Shown one piece after another: positions 23,401 to 38,400 of a DNA stretch of 64,000 bases. Position numbers and translations under genes: made by a program. Source of the DNA: Chrysogorgia sp. JL179-B06 (Eukaryota; Cnidaria; Anthozoa; Scleralcyonacea; Chrysogorgiidae); the NCBI GenBank assembly GCA_035772405.1, contig JAYKKM010000049.1, positions 1,494,001 to 1,558,000 on the forward strand. The letters run 5' to 3'. The notes beneath the pieces are model-generated. The model was not told the DNA's origin. It searched no databases and worked only from the letters and a program-made list of their open reading frames with translations. Positions within the stretch are counted from its first letter, which is position 1. The number at the start of each line of letters is the position of its first letter.

Positions 23401-26400
23401 CTTGGATATATGCTTCTTCAATGCCGACGAATGCTGACATGAACAACTCTGAAGAGCATTGAATATTTCTCAATTATTCAGGTCAACAAAGTAGACAAAG
23501 GCAATGGAACAAAGACCACAAAAATTATCATATATCTAAACACCCAAGAAATTCTGGGTGTCATGTGACCAGCCGATCCCAGGGCTATTTTCGCCGACCT
23601 TCCACCGCGTGGAGGCAAAATGCCCTGGATGAAATCTTGTTGGTCAGCAGTCACATTAACTGGATAACAGGTTAACCTTTCATGTTACTCCATCACCAAA
23701 TGAATCGAGGTATATAATAGTCATGAAATAACCCGCCACCTAATGAGTTTTCTAACCCTAACCCCTCGCCTTAAGTGTCTTCCTAACCCTCCCACCTCGA
23801 TTCCCTTAATGTTATCCGGTGATGTTTATATTGGTGATGGAGTAACATGAAAGGTTATCCGGATAAGGTTGATAACATCAAGGGAATCGAGGTGGGAGGG
23901 TTAGGAAGACACTTAACTTAAGGCAGGGGGTTAGGGTTAGAAAACTCATTAAGTGGGCTTAGATCTAAGTTATTTTGGGGTTAGCGGTTATTTTATAGTT
24001 AAGTGACGAAATTCTGACGATTATATACCTCGATTCCCTTGATGTTATCCAGTTAATGTGACTGCTGACCAACAAGATTTCATGCTCATCGAGGACGCCA
24101 CACAGTATTTGATTCATATTTCTACACTGCGCAGCACATCAGTTTTATAAACTTTACTTCACTTCCGCGTAAATGAGATACAGTAAACACCCGCGTGTAA
24201 GAACCTAGGATTTTTAAAGTTTGGCAAACTAGGTTCTTATATTTTGGGGTAATTACTGACAATTTAGGCAAAATAGGTTCTTATAGGTTCTTACAATTTC
24301 TTTAAGGGAGATGCTATTGTTATACTGTATGGCCAGAACATTAAGCAAGTATGGGTGTGGTACGCCCATAATTTGGATGTATTATAACACAACATAACAA
24401 TTTAAGCATCAAACATTTGCAATTACTGTTAAGGTGTAACTGCTGGCTACATAAAAATTTATTATATGATGTACAGTAGTATATTAGTAGTATATTGTAG
24501 TCCCACATTTTGGCTACAGCATTATTTCATTATTCAGATTGACTCTTCATATAAGAACCTTGTGGCTTTGGTTGGCTAAACAGGTTCTTATATTTTGGGG
24601 TACTAAACTCCAAAATTTTGCCTACAGGTTCTTAAATCCTAGGTTCTTACACGCGGGTGTTTACTGTATCGTGTGATGTATATAGATAGCTATACACTGA
24701 TGCATGTATAGCGAATGTGGGGGAGCTTGGAGTAGACAGGTGATACAAGGATAATCGAGTAAAGCTCAAATCCTTAGAAAATGTTTCGAGACTCAGATGG
24801 AGACTGCCTTATAGGCAGTGTCAACTGTCAATCGAATAATAATGAAAAGTGCCAGCGAATTACACGGAAAATTAACCCCACAGAATACCCCTATACAATC
24901 AAGAGTAGGACCCTCACAGTTACACCAGACGAGAAGGACCTTGACATATGGGTTAACGTTTCTAATGCGCTAACATGGTCAAAGCACACCTTCGGTCGAT
25001 GCACAACAGCTAACAAAATGCTTGGTTTTCTGCGCATGTCTGCTTCGGAAATCAATAATGAAAAGATCCGCCGCACATTGTATCTAGCAGTTGTGCGATC
25101 TGTTCTGGCCTATGCCACCCAAGTCTGGTCCCCGCAGTCAATCGAGCTTATCTCGAGCTTATCAAACGAACAGAGCGCATCCAACGCCGAGCATCAAAAT
25201 TTATCTTGAAGCTACCATATATGATATATGTGCGAAAAATCCTACGAAGACAGACTCGTTTCTACAAAACTACAACTTCCTACTGGCACGAGTATCTTGA
25301 CTTACTAATATCCGAACGTCTTGTTCCCTTAAGACTTACTAGATCCTCCGCAAATGTCAATGCATTCTCATTCCGTCAACGTAAATGTAAAACAACTACT
25401 TTCAATCGCTCATTTTTTATTAGAACAACTAGAACTTGGAACTCTCTCCCTGAACACTTAAGGCTGGATCATTTAAACTTCAAAAAATTTAAGAAATCAC
25501 TATTAGACTATTATAATTAGCTATGCTTTATTCTGTAATAATGTTGACGATCCTCGAACTTGGAAAACTGTCTGCCTAAAATGCAACACATCGCGAAGCC
25601 TCATTGAACCCATAACTTGCTGTTATTAGTTAACAATTTTTGTAAGGGCCCACTGTAATTGGTGTTTAACTGTTGTGGTGACCCTGCTTCTTCTATGTAT
25701 TTTTTACAGGCGAAGCTAAATAGATAAATAAATAAATCGAACGAGTACATCATTGCAACCTTCACTCTCAATAGTCTCACCGGCAATTAGAAAGATTATA
25801 CAGGTTCGATTCCTGTCCGGGATTTAGAAACATTTGCTGAGGATTTGGGCTTGACTATCGTCTATATTTCGAACTTACAGTGGACCTTTTCTCAGTTGAA
25901 ATATAGTTTATTTGCTTACTACACTTTAATTCCCCTGTTTCATTTTATTTTGTTTAGGGGCAACCACGAAGACACAGGAGTACAACCAGAAACCAACGTT
26001 TAAAACAAAGAACCAAAAAGATGCGGCCAAGAGACAAAATGTTAAGAACGACAGAGCCGTGCAAGAACCATGGGAATGGTACGACAAATGTAGCAAGAGG
26101 CAAAGAAATAAAGGTGAAATAATTAAGAAAGCTGCGGAGTTTTCAAAAGAACTGAATATTGTATAAAAAAGAGAAATACAATATGTCAATATGTCGAAAC
26201 ATAATTAAGTAAATTAAAGGACATTGGCAACAACAAAAAGTACTTTCTATATTGAACTATATGACTTAAAGTGTATATGACATGAAATGTTTTATTGCTT
26301 CATTTGAAAGAGCATCAAAAAGTAATACGATATACTGTTTACCGTTCCTTGATATCTTTTCTAGTTCCAGAGTTATAAAGATTTAAAGATGTCAAAATCA

Positions 26401-29400
26401 AGGGAAAATATGGCACAAACAAATTGCCGATTCAGCACAAATTATGACGTCATATGGTTTGCATGTTAGTTTGGTGAATGTTTAAATGAACTATAGCTCA
26501 GTTACTATGTGTCAGAATCAAATGAACCTTTACACACGGATAGTGCAAGATGAAACACAGTTGATGTCACTAACTTTGTTGTACCCAGGCCCCTTGAATG
26601 GATTTTATAAAACACCTTCATACTCTGTCTTGATAAGGATAAAATAATATCAGACGTGTGCTTGTCATACCTATGCATGCCTAAAATACATTTATACTAT
26701 AATAATTTGAAGATTATACCCCCAATGATAAATACAGTGTGTTTTATAAAATCCGTGCAAGGGGCCTGGGTACAACAGTGTTACCGTGACAACAAAATTA
26801 GTGATAGTGCAAGATGAAACACACTTGATAATATCTGTGTGCAAAGGTTCATTTGATTCTGACACATAGTAACTGAGCTATAGTTCATTTAAACATTCAC
26901 CAAACTAACATGCAAACCATATAACGTCATAATTTGTGCTGAATCAGTAATTTGTTTGTGCCGTATTTTCCCTTGATTTTGACATCTTTAAATCTTTATA
27001 ACTCTGGAACTAGAAAATATATCAAAGAACGGTCAACAGCATATCGTCCTATTTTTTGATGCTCTTTCAAATGAAGCAATAAAAATTTCATGTCATATAC
27101 ACTTTAACTACTCGAAATATTGTAGTTTGGCGGAAATGTCGTATACACATTTTTATAAAAGTTGAATAAACCATTTTAAATATGTTCGTGACGTCATGTG
27201 CTGGGAAGTGTTGCATTCCGTACTTTTGTGCTACTTATCGTGGGGCCATGTATTGCTTAGTTTATGTTGTAGTGGCGATTACTGAAATAACGTTGCGAAA
27301 AAGCTTAATTTCTTTCCATTTTCGCCAACACTGATCGCTTTACCCAGCACATGACGTCACAGGTCATGTGACCGAGAACCCTAATAGCACTCCGTCGAGG
27401 TGACGTCAGTATGGCCATGTTTTGTTCTTGCGGCCATAACAAAAGAAAATAGCTCATTTGTGAGTCAAATTTGGTTTGTTTGTCCGCATTTTGAGCTATT
27501 AATAGCAGCCAGACGCTACGCTATTCATCTTTAATACGCATTACAAGTATTTTTACAACCTCAACTACTACGATATTTCGGTTATTTAGGTCACATACTT
27601 TGATCTAAAAGGTACTGTTGCCAGTGTCCTTTAAAGTACTTGCGTATTTTCAGTGACGACGTTTCAGAAGATGTGTTCTTCAGATCATCATCTTCTGACC
27701 AGAAGAAACGTCATCAATGAAAATACATAAGTACTTTTACTTATTTAATTATATTTCGACATATTCGGTGGTGATAATCTCGCCGCGGCAGGGATACATT
27801 TCTCACCGAAAGTTTATATATATATATATATATATTTAAAAAGTCGTCTTGGGTGATCCGTTTGAATCCGACACATAAACATGTTTTTACGAAGGGCATG
27901 CATGTTTGCGTAAGATAGTAGGCACGTAATCTGCTTTCAGAATTGAAAACGGTTAAATATTGACCGAGATAACGTTCAAAATAATATACGACGAAGTGAC
28001 CAGCTTATAGCCGACTAATTTCTAAGTACATAAACCGTTTTTACGAGTATTCACGTTCTCGTAATATAGTAGACACGTATGTTATGTATTTTGACTCGCT
28101 AATTCCAAATCTGTTTTCAGAATTGAAAATGGTTAAATATTGACCGAGATAACGTTCAAAATAATATACGACGAAGTGACCAGCTTATAGCCGACTAATT
28201 TCTAAGTACATAAACCGTTTTTACGAAGGGTATTCACGTTCTCGTAATATAGTAGACACGTATGTTATGTATTTTGACTCGCTAATTCCAAATCTGTTTT
28301 CAGAATTGAAAACGGTTAAATATTGGCCGAGATAACGTTCAAACATTTCTTCGACGAAACGGGCTTTTGCAAATTGTGAATTTTTGCAAATACACAAATA
28401 CACGGAACGGCGTGCGAGGTCTGGGCACCATGGATGGGGAAAATCCCGTAGGGGGGATAGAAAAGGCGGGTGAGGGGATTATTGCGGATTCGTATTTCTA
28501 GTGTAGTTCTCTTATTTCTCTTTTTATACTATTATCCAAGAAATTAAGTAGCCTCCTCCGCAGGCAACTCTCTGGCTTCCCATAATGTGGCTTCATGGAC
28601 AGAGTTGCCTGCGAAGGAGGTTAGAAGTAAAGGTGATCACTTTAATATCTCGTGCTCACCATATAAATAAAACTAGAAGGGGCATTGGGGCCTGATTTCA
28701 GTCATCCGTGGAGAACCAAAATTGAAGGTTGCTATCTTGGATAAATTGGGGGACAATTTTATAATTTATACTTCATATTAAAACAATCATTTTGATCTTT
28801 CACTCAGCAGAAAATGGTCCAAATAACAATAGAACAACAGACTTGATAGCCAGATAGACAAATAGTGAAAAGGAAATATTCCTGGTTTTGGACCGCGAGG
28901 TTCTCGAACTACAGAAAAAGGCCTGGAACCAAGACGTTTGCCCTCCAATTTGGATAGGGGTATCTAGTACATATTCCTTATAAGGATTAAGGAGGCGCAA
29001 ATAGAAGGCATTGACGAGCAAATAGAGTGAATTAACGAGCAAATAGCTGACACGTTGAACCCTCGTACCAGCCTCCTAGTTAATTGGATTGTAACCGACC
29101 CGAAAACAACAAAGGTCCTAACCCTTGGCAAACGTTTTCTTGAGAAATAAACCACCCCCAACGCTATAGAATATATCAAAGGAAAGTTAAATGATCTATT
29201 TACAACATGCGTACAGCTTTATCCCGGTAGCTAACTTAGTTCTCTTTAAAAGCGCGGATAATCGAACATGCCCAAAAATATAATTTTCGTAATACGGATA
29301 CCATCTTGTAAACAAAAACACGAACTTTCGGCTGTCTTCGACGAACGTTTTCTTGAGAAATAATCAACTCCCAAAGCTACAATATATATTAAAACAAAGA

Positions 29401-32400
29401 TAAATTATCTGTTTACAATATGCGTACAGCGTATCCGCCTAGCGAACGTAGTTTTCTTAAAAAGAGCGGATAATCGAACATATCGTAACGTGTTAACAAC
29501 CCCACATCCAGTGGGCTGGTACGAGTGCCATGTATTTGCTCGTCAATGCCTTGTATTTGCTCGTCAATGCCTTGTATTTGCTCGTCGGCCACTTCCTTTT
29601 ATGGAATACGTACTAGAAGTACATATGGCCATCTTGGATAAATTGGGGGACAATTTTATATTTATACTTCATATTAAAGCAATCATTTTGATCTTTTTAC
29701 TCAGCAGAAAATGGTTCAAGTAACAATAGAACAACAGGCTTGATAGACAAATAGACAAATAGTGAAAAGGAAACGCAAAATTTGTAGAAAGTAATATTCC
29801 TTGTTTTGGACCGCGAGGTTCTCGAACTACAGAAAAAGGCCTGGAACCGAGACGTTTGCCCTCGAATTTGCCCAAAATGGCGGTATTCGATTTATTACCA
29901 AATTCTGGCCCCAGTGCCCGCTCTTGTTTTACTAAGTGCATGGTTGCAAACCTTGTACCCAGGGTCTTATCCCCGCTCTCCGGCCGCTCCAAAAGCGGAG
30001 ATAAGACCCTGGATACGAGGTTCCCGGTTACTTGTAACGTAGTACACTATACATGGACGATCGTCAAGCTCGTATCCTCAGAAAAATGATTCTGAGTCCC
30101 GGACAGGAATCGAACCTGTAACCTTCTGTCTACTCCAAGCTCTCCCACATTCACTACAGCAGTGTGTGTATTAACATATCCAAACATTACCGATACATAG
30201 TGACTGCCGCATAGGCAGTACATATATCAATCGAACCAGTACATCATTGTAACCTTCGCTCTCCATCTGAGTCTCTGTGGCTCAATGGTTAGAGCGTCTC
30301 ACCGGCAATCAGTAGGTTACAGGTTCGATTCCTGTCCGGGACGCTCCTCCGGAGAAAAGTATCTAGGCACGAGGTTATATAACCTATAGCTTCATGTTTT
30401 AATGTTTATTTACGACAACCAATTTTAATGTAGACGAACATGCAGTTTACCGACAGGTCTATTTATCACAAGGTTTTCAAACTTCCAGTTTAACCGATCG
30501 ATTTTACTGACGCACGCTAGGACCACCGCAGATTCAGCCCAACGTTGTGAGACGAGTTACAAGAAACATTACCGAGTGTAACATCCCACTATCATACAAC
30601 TGCATTGCATACGAGACAAATTTCTAGTAAAGTTGCAATGCGTAACAGCGCCTTAACTTGCTTTTTCTATAGGTCTTTTCACGGCTGACCAATTGCTCAG
30701 TGGAGAAGCGAGTAAACACACGAGACAAAACCCAAATGGTAATCGTTATGGTTACGAATGTCCTGAAGAACGAGACTATTATCCGTACTGGCATCCCACA
30801 GACTGGAAGGACATCGCTGTGTTGGTTCACAACGAGTCGTTTTGTGATTATTACCAAAAAGAAAGCTTCAACGTTAAGCCTAAAGGTATACACTATACAG
30901 GCGTTATAAAAACGGCGCAAAAAAGCTGTTATTATAACATGGATTTAAAATAATGGCCCTTCTGATTGGCTGTCGCACCTGTTCATTTCTCGATGGAATC
31001 AGAAAACGGAAACGTTCACATTTTCGGCTTCCGTAAGGAGAAAGTTATTTTTAACTAACGATTCTTAAATATCTAAAAAGATTGGTATACTGCCGAAATA
31101 GCGTGTAAGTTAATTGTCTAACGTTTCGAGCGAAGGCCCTTCGTCAGAGAGCGACACGTAATTAAGAAATATAAAACGTGTCGCGTGTGATTATCGAGTT
31201 ATAATGGAATGAGAGAAGCGGTGTAAAACACGAGGCGATAGTCGAGTGTTTTTTTATTTATTTTATAAAAGAACACCATTAAATTAACAATAAATCCATG
31301 AAAAATGTAGATTTACCTGTTATAAGGGGCGTTGCTATGTACGTTACTAGGAAGCCTTTGTTGAAAACACGTTGGTGATTTTAGCGATGAAAATGCACTC
31401 AACGTTGCAGTTAAAACATTCTGTTGTGTTAGTACCTTGATTAGCCTTGTATCCAGGTATTCTTTGACTTCCTTTTGTGATTTAAACTACTTAAAATCCG
31501 TCAAAAACGACAAAATCCACGCGAACAATCACGTCAGCTTATGCTTTATTGAGTTATAATGCACGGTTTTTGAGCTCAGTAACCAATCAGATAGCGTGTT
31601 CTCGCTCATTTACTTCCGCTTATTTTATAAAGTGAAATAACTGAGTGAGACTTTGAAAGAATAAATAATCGCGTAAGACAAAAATAAACCAATCAGGTAC
31701 GAGAAACAATAACAAATAATAATGAGGTGTAAAAATAGGAAAGTCATTTGCTATTTTTACCAACAATCAGCAAACACACCATACAAAGGGATGTTAATGA
31801 GTGGCAGGTGAAATAAAGAAATACCCATGGGGAATTAAGTGTGACAAAATATCAATTGAATGAAAAGCTTTCATTGAGATCATGGGGATGAATGGTGTCG
31901 AGTTTGAAAATGAGTCGCTTTTCGTAATAACTTTATTAATGCCATATTGTGGTATTTTGTAGGTGAATGTCTGGAGTATTATCCCAACAACTTCGTCAGA
32001 CATGCATCCAAGTACAACCAAGAACAGTCGTGCAAGACGAACAAAGGAATCTGGGTGGAATTTAGCAATTACCTTGAAAAGGCAGATGACAGCAAATATA
32101 AAACAAAAGAAGCCTGTGAGAAAGCGAGTACTGCCAAAACCCGTCTTATTTGGGCCATTCCTTATAAAACCGACGCGATTGATCAACTTAAAGGAGACAA
32201 CATTGAATCTCTAAAAGAATGTCTTGTTGCTCTCGATGCTCCGCATTGCCAACTAGCACCATGGTCACGTGACAACCACCTTGGCAACGGCCGGGAAGGG
32301 GTGCCGCTGAATTACACCTGGGTTCTACCGCACTTTCCGTCGAAGGAAAACAAGCGTTGTATTTTCAGAATAAGGTAAGAGATCCTAAACGACTTTGAAT

Positions 32401-35400
32401 AGACACTTCGATAGACCAGAATTTACTTCAATGGGCACGAAGTATGATTGTTATGTTTTATTATTATTCATACCAAGGTCTTCTAGTTAAACTTCCTCGC
32501 ATAGTGTTATCCCTCAGTTTGTCGGTGGACCCCTTAAGCGGTATATCTTTTGTCCTAGGTACAATATTTCCACAGATGATTACGACCCGTTCAATACAAA
32601 CAGCAGCCAGAATCAAAATTTGTAAGTATAACATTGATATGTCAAGTTGAATGAAAAGTCAGTCGAATGCGCGGAGTAGTATTTTTTTAGAGACACTGGG
32701 AATGTGAGAGAGTGATGGGGCCTAGGACGAGGAATATTAGGTCACGTGTCAGTAGCGTAGAATCTTGTGTCAGCAGCGTACCATCTTGTTTTTTGTCACG
32801 CGTGAGCAGCGTTTCCAGTCACCCCCCCTGGTATAACAGTCTAAGAATTTATATTGGCTTGCTATTTGCAGCTAATGTTTGCTTCTATTTTCTCTTCGTC
32901 TCAGAGCAGGAATGGTGTTGTCCCCAGTTCAACAGAATGAGTTAGTTGACATTGGCGCGGCGCAGACCCCGCTCCGTCTTGCCATTAACACCGCTCAGTT
33001 TGGCCGCACTTTTCAAGATCGCTCACACGTGTTAAAGCTGGTCACACGTCCAGCGGAAATCAAAAGCACAGACACCATCCACAACCTGAATGTTCGAGGG
33101 AAACGAGGGAACATTGTTCAAGTGTATCCTGCTGTGGAATATGATTTTATTCCGAATAAGTTGACGTTAGAAGAGAACGAGTTGGTGCATATTCAATGGA
33201 CAGGTGAGATATTTCATTTAACCAAAACACAGACAGACACACTCCGGCCCCACTTACTCACTTAGGACTCGCTCCATGATTCTTTGCGTCTCCCTACACG
33301 ATACCGAATTGCACTAGTACCATCGTTTAGGCGCTCTGGTTACACGAGACCGCGGGCAAATTACGTGCTATCGTGGAATAATCACTCCGCTTTGGAGGTG
33401 ATATGAAAAGTAATTCGACACATACTGGTTGTAGTGTAACACGTTCAATCCGATACATTCCGAGATACCCACTTGGCCATATCCACTGCCTTTACGGATA
33501 CATTTCAGTTTTGCTGCTATTCTTTCTTTGGAAACAGTCTCTAAGCACGATGACTTCGGATAGTCTTCATTGATCGTCTCATTCGTCTGTTCTGTCACAG
33601 ATCGAACGTATTTTTTCATATTTTGATTTAACTCCCTCGCATTCTTTACCTTCAAACATGCAATTTGAGGCAAATATTTTACAGACTCGAAAAGAAGTTC
33701 TACCTCACTATCTGTCCATACGAATACTTCCTTTCTGCTTAATTCCGCCATGGCACTTTTATGTTTTAGCGTAAGCGCCATTTGGGGTCTGGGTTGAATT
33801 TTCAATCCGGTGCCTGTCTTGTTACCAAAACGAAACCGCTACGACATGTGACCGGATTGGCCGAGGTAATCCGATACGAAAAGCAATCCGCTCTGGGGCC
33901 GCCTGCTATCCACTCTGTCCAGTTTAGACGGGTTTCGCGAGTGGCCACAACTTGCAGCTCGATCTAACGCCAACTCCAGCTTCATGAAAGAGACTGGGAA
34001 GGAAATGCATGTGGAGCTAGGAGGTAGAGTTTGGAATAAAAGGGCGGTTGTTGGCGCAAAAACCGGTTGGGAAAGCTTTCGCCGTCGACACTCGATGCGC
34101 AAATATTTATTCTTTTTATTTTTATTGCTCACTAACTGAATTTATTTCAAAACCATCTAAATTTGCGTTTCCGGTGTGCATGGGTACGAGGTTGGATGGT
34201 GTTGTTACTATAGAACACGGAGCGAGCAGATAAGTAGAGCTGAGTAGCTCACCAATCCTATATTAGGTTTTTCGGCTGGGACCAAGCCTGGATATTAGCG
34301 GCCGGTCACGGACATTGTCCGGTACCAATTTTCCATTTCTAGAGATTTGACAGTTACAATACTAATTGTGTCTGTCATTTTGTCATTCAGATGAATTTAA
34401 ACTCATAAACTTTAATAAATATCACTACCTAAAAAGGATTTTTCAGCGATACAATATGTGGAATAAATATAATTGGAGCAATTAAATAACTGGAATCCCA
34501 AAGATGCGAGGTGACGCATTTGAGGTGACGTCTGAGTCGTCTTTGGTAGTATTAGAAAACCATTAGGTGGGAGTTACAAAACACATTAGGCGGGGGGTTA
34601 GAAAACCCATTAGGCGGGGGTTAGGGTTAGGATCTAAGTTGTTTTGGGGTTTAATACATCATATCCGATCATGTCCGATCGTATTATTGCAGTACAATCT
34701 CTCATTTCGTCCAACCTCTCGCGGATACTAAAAACGATCGTCCAGAAGACGACTCAGACCTAGTACCTCACGGTCACCTCAACTGCGAGTATTCCATCCA
34801 GCCACGAGTCCGACCGTGCCAGAGGTTCTTCTGGGTGTAAGCCTTGCCCCAGTTTTACCGCCTCGCGTGCCGCCATTATCCCTACGAGCGCAGGGAAGAA
34901 CCTCTGGCTATCCCTACCCGGCGCGGTGAAGCCTGCGAAGGAGGCTAGGTAGGTACCCTGACGATGATGTTGAAATGAGAATAATTACTTACGCGTTACA
35001 TTTGACGGCGTTAGACGTTTGGGACGGTGTGAATTGTTCTATCTGTCAGATGGAAAATCAATTAATTTATCAATTTGTTGGTAAATCAATTCTGTGTTCG
35101 TATTTTAATTTATTGTTCGTATTTTAAGGTTCTAATTCCCACAACAATGGTAATCCTGCAGGAGATGGACAGGCAGGAGATGCTGGGGAAGGCCAAGGAG
35201 GTGAGTGGAGGAATACATACGAACTATTAGCCTTTTAGTTTTTATCCGATGAATAAAGATACCTTCTTTTTACCATATGATTTTAAGTGCCCCTGCGACA
35301 AAATATCACATCACGTTTCTTGCCATTTTTTGTTACAGAGCATCATTTTAGGTTAATAATGTTCGCATTTGCCAAAAAAATTGAACAACAAACATTCTAT

Positions 35401-38400
35401 CATAAGAAATTTAACCTCCAAACTCGCCCAAATTTTGTCCGCCATTGCTCAAAACGTGTTCCAGACGAGCCCGCGATTCCACAGCAGAGTATGTGATTGT
35501 GATGTCAGAGACTCAACACGTGACAAAACTTTATGGATATTACACAAATAATACAAGAAGTTACAATAGAAAGTTTTCCCCAAGTAGCTTTGTGTTCATA
35601 TATAACTAGCCACGTGTTGAGTCTTTGACGTCACTTCCTCTAATCGCAACCTAAGCGTCCGGAACATGTTAATAATTACTTTCAAGGCTTTGCATGGCCA
35701 GGCGCCTGTTTATATTACTGATTTGCAAAATAAATATAAACCACCTACTCGTGCTTTGAGATCATCAGACCGTAATCTGCTAATTGAGCCAAAATCCAAA
35801 ACGGTGACTCGTGGAGACAGAGCGTTCTCGGTTTCGGCACCAAAACTGTGGAATTCATTACCACAGGAAATTAGAAGTTTTGATATGTTGGGTAATTTTA
35901 AGTCAGCAGTTAAGACTTTTCTTTTTTAAAATTAATAGTTTTTTGTTCTTTATAGTGGTAATATATGTAGTAGGCTTAATTATCTTATAATGAAACTGTA
36001 ATAAGTTTTATCAGTATATTTAAGAATATATTGTTGTAAGAGCATTGAGACTATTGTATAATGCTCCTAATACGTCTATTATTATTATTATTATTATTAT
36101 GTTCGAGTAATGGCGGCCGTATAATATCGTATAAAAACAGTCTGAAAAGGCGACTTCCAATGCTCGCAATTGCTTGAAATTTGGCAAGTTAAGTAAGAAC
36201 ACCATGCGCTTTACAAATATGTAAAAATTTGGGATACCAAAAATTTGATCACAGGGACACTTTAACTCTTTCCTGTACGGCTGAAAAACATCCAAAATTG
36301 AACTACCTCTTTGTTCTATTGATATCTTGGGAAATATCTAACTGTTGCGAAATCTATACCTTTTCTGAAAGCCCAATACACCGGCTGTTACCAATGCTTT
36401 TGAATTTTCCGAACAAGACACATCATGATAATATAAATTAGCATTAATTATCTTAAATCAAGTTGAAAAACTTCCATTTTTCTTGCACGCCCGCGTAGCA
36501 TCATGAAAATTCAAAATGCCACCAATTGCAGAGTTGTTTATGAAATCAAATCAAATTTGGCGTGTGAGTGGATCTCATGTGCCTGGCGCTTGTCGAATTT
36601 CAATTTTTAATCTTTTACCAACTACAGTGGGCCCTTACAAAAATAAAATAATAACTAATAACAGCAAGTTATGGGTTCAGTGAGGCTTCGCGATGTCTTG
36701 CACTTTAACAGGATAATAGAGCATAATTATAATAGTCTAATAGTGATTTCTTAAATTTTTTAAAGTTTAAATGATCTAGCCTTAAGTGTTCAGGGAGAGA
36801 GTTCCAAGTCCTAGTTGTTCTAATAAAAAATGAGCGATTGAAAGTAGTTGTTTTACAATGACATTGCATTGACATTTGCGGAGGATCTAGTAAGTCTTAA
36901 GGGAACAAGACGTCCGGGTAAGATATCGCTTGAAATAGGTACAATGCCATTGATGGCCTTAAAGAAGAACAGTAAGTCAAGATACTCGTGCCAGTAGGAA
37001 AGTGGTTGTAGTTTTGTAGAAACGAGTCTGTCTTCGTAGGATTATATTTCAAACCTTTACTGTTTGCATGCGTGATGGAGGCGCTGACGCAAGAAGTTAG
37101 AGAGGGTATGCCATGGGAGTTGTTGTATGCCGATGATCTGGTTTTGATGGCTGAGAGCATTGAGGAGCTTAAGGAGAAAGTGATGCGATGGAAAGAATGC
37201 ATGGAGGCAAAGGGTTTGAAGATGAACACTGGTAAGACTAAGGTGATGGTGTCAAGGAAGAATAGTGGTCATGTTGAAAAGTTAGGGAAGTGGCCATGTA
37301 GTATATGTGGGAAGGGTGTTGGAAATAATTCTATTCGATGCACAGGCTGTAGTGGATGGGTACACAAGCGGTGCTCAGGCGTGAAGGGCTCACTGGCTAG
37401 AGTTGTGGATACGTTTGTTTGTAAGGTGTGTGAAAGAGCAGAGGATGGAGAGGATAGTGATGTAGATGAGAGCATGGATCTGGGCAATGGGGTGCATTTA
37501 GAGAATGTTAAAAAGTTTTGTTACCTGGGAGATATGCTGAATGGGGGTGGAGGAGCAAATTCAGCATCTGTGGCAAGGGTACGTTGTGCATGGGGAAAGT
37601 TTAAAGAGCTCTCTGGGATCCTGACAAGGAAGGAAGTGTTGCTAAAGCTGAAGGTGTCTGCCTGTGTGAGGAGTGCTATGGTATATGGAAGTGAGATGTG
37701 GGCCATGACTGTGGAGCTGAATAATAGACTGGAGAGGACAGAGATGCGGATGGTACGGTGGATGTGTGGCGTATCGCTGAGGGATAAGAGTGTCTAGTGA
37801 GGAGCTGAGGGAAAGAATGGGCATTGAATCGGTGTCTGACGTGGTAAAGAGGAGCCGATTAAGGTGGCTGGGACATGTGCTGCGGAAAGATGATGGTGAC
37901 TGGGTGAAGAGGTGTATGTCGCTTGAGGTTGATGGTGCAAGAGGAAGAGGAAGGCCAAGGATGACATGGAGCCAGGTAGTGGAGAGGGATATTAGAGAGA
38001 GTGGGCTGAAGAGGGAAGATGCACATGATCGTGGAAAGTGGAGGAAACTGTCGTGGGGAACCACCGGCCAACCCCTGCGTAAGCGGGGAAAACGGCCGTA
38101 AAACGTCTGTTGTTTGTTTTGTTGTTTCCTACTTTAAACCCTCGAACAACTAGTTTTTAGTCTTTCGGCGGAAACCTTATTTTAAAGTATGTTTTCTAGC
38201 AATCACGGGGTTAAAAGGCAGGTTATGACGTCATGGCCTTAAGTATGATGTCAAAGGAAGTCTCGACCTATTTCTCCCAATTAACTCGGCAATTTTAATG
38301 GCGGATCCTAAAATGCCAACTTTACCCATAATGCACTAGTCAGTGGAATCCCCGCACCCGGGGACAGGCCGGGATTAGCGCGGCTTTAACGGGGCAATTG

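Noticed and set aside
30271..30343. A functional tRNA gene
   Set aside because: A and B boxes are present, but the anticodon stem has two mismatches, the acceptor stem is imperfect, and damaged copies occur nearby. A SINE head is the better explanation.
31794..32186. A 130-codon minus-strand frame
   Set aside because: Antisense shadow of DD3-3-like exon 6.
37642..38064. A 140-codon minus-strand frame rich in Ser, Pro and Leu
   Set aside because: Antisense shadow of the reverse-transcriptase tail at 37072-38101.
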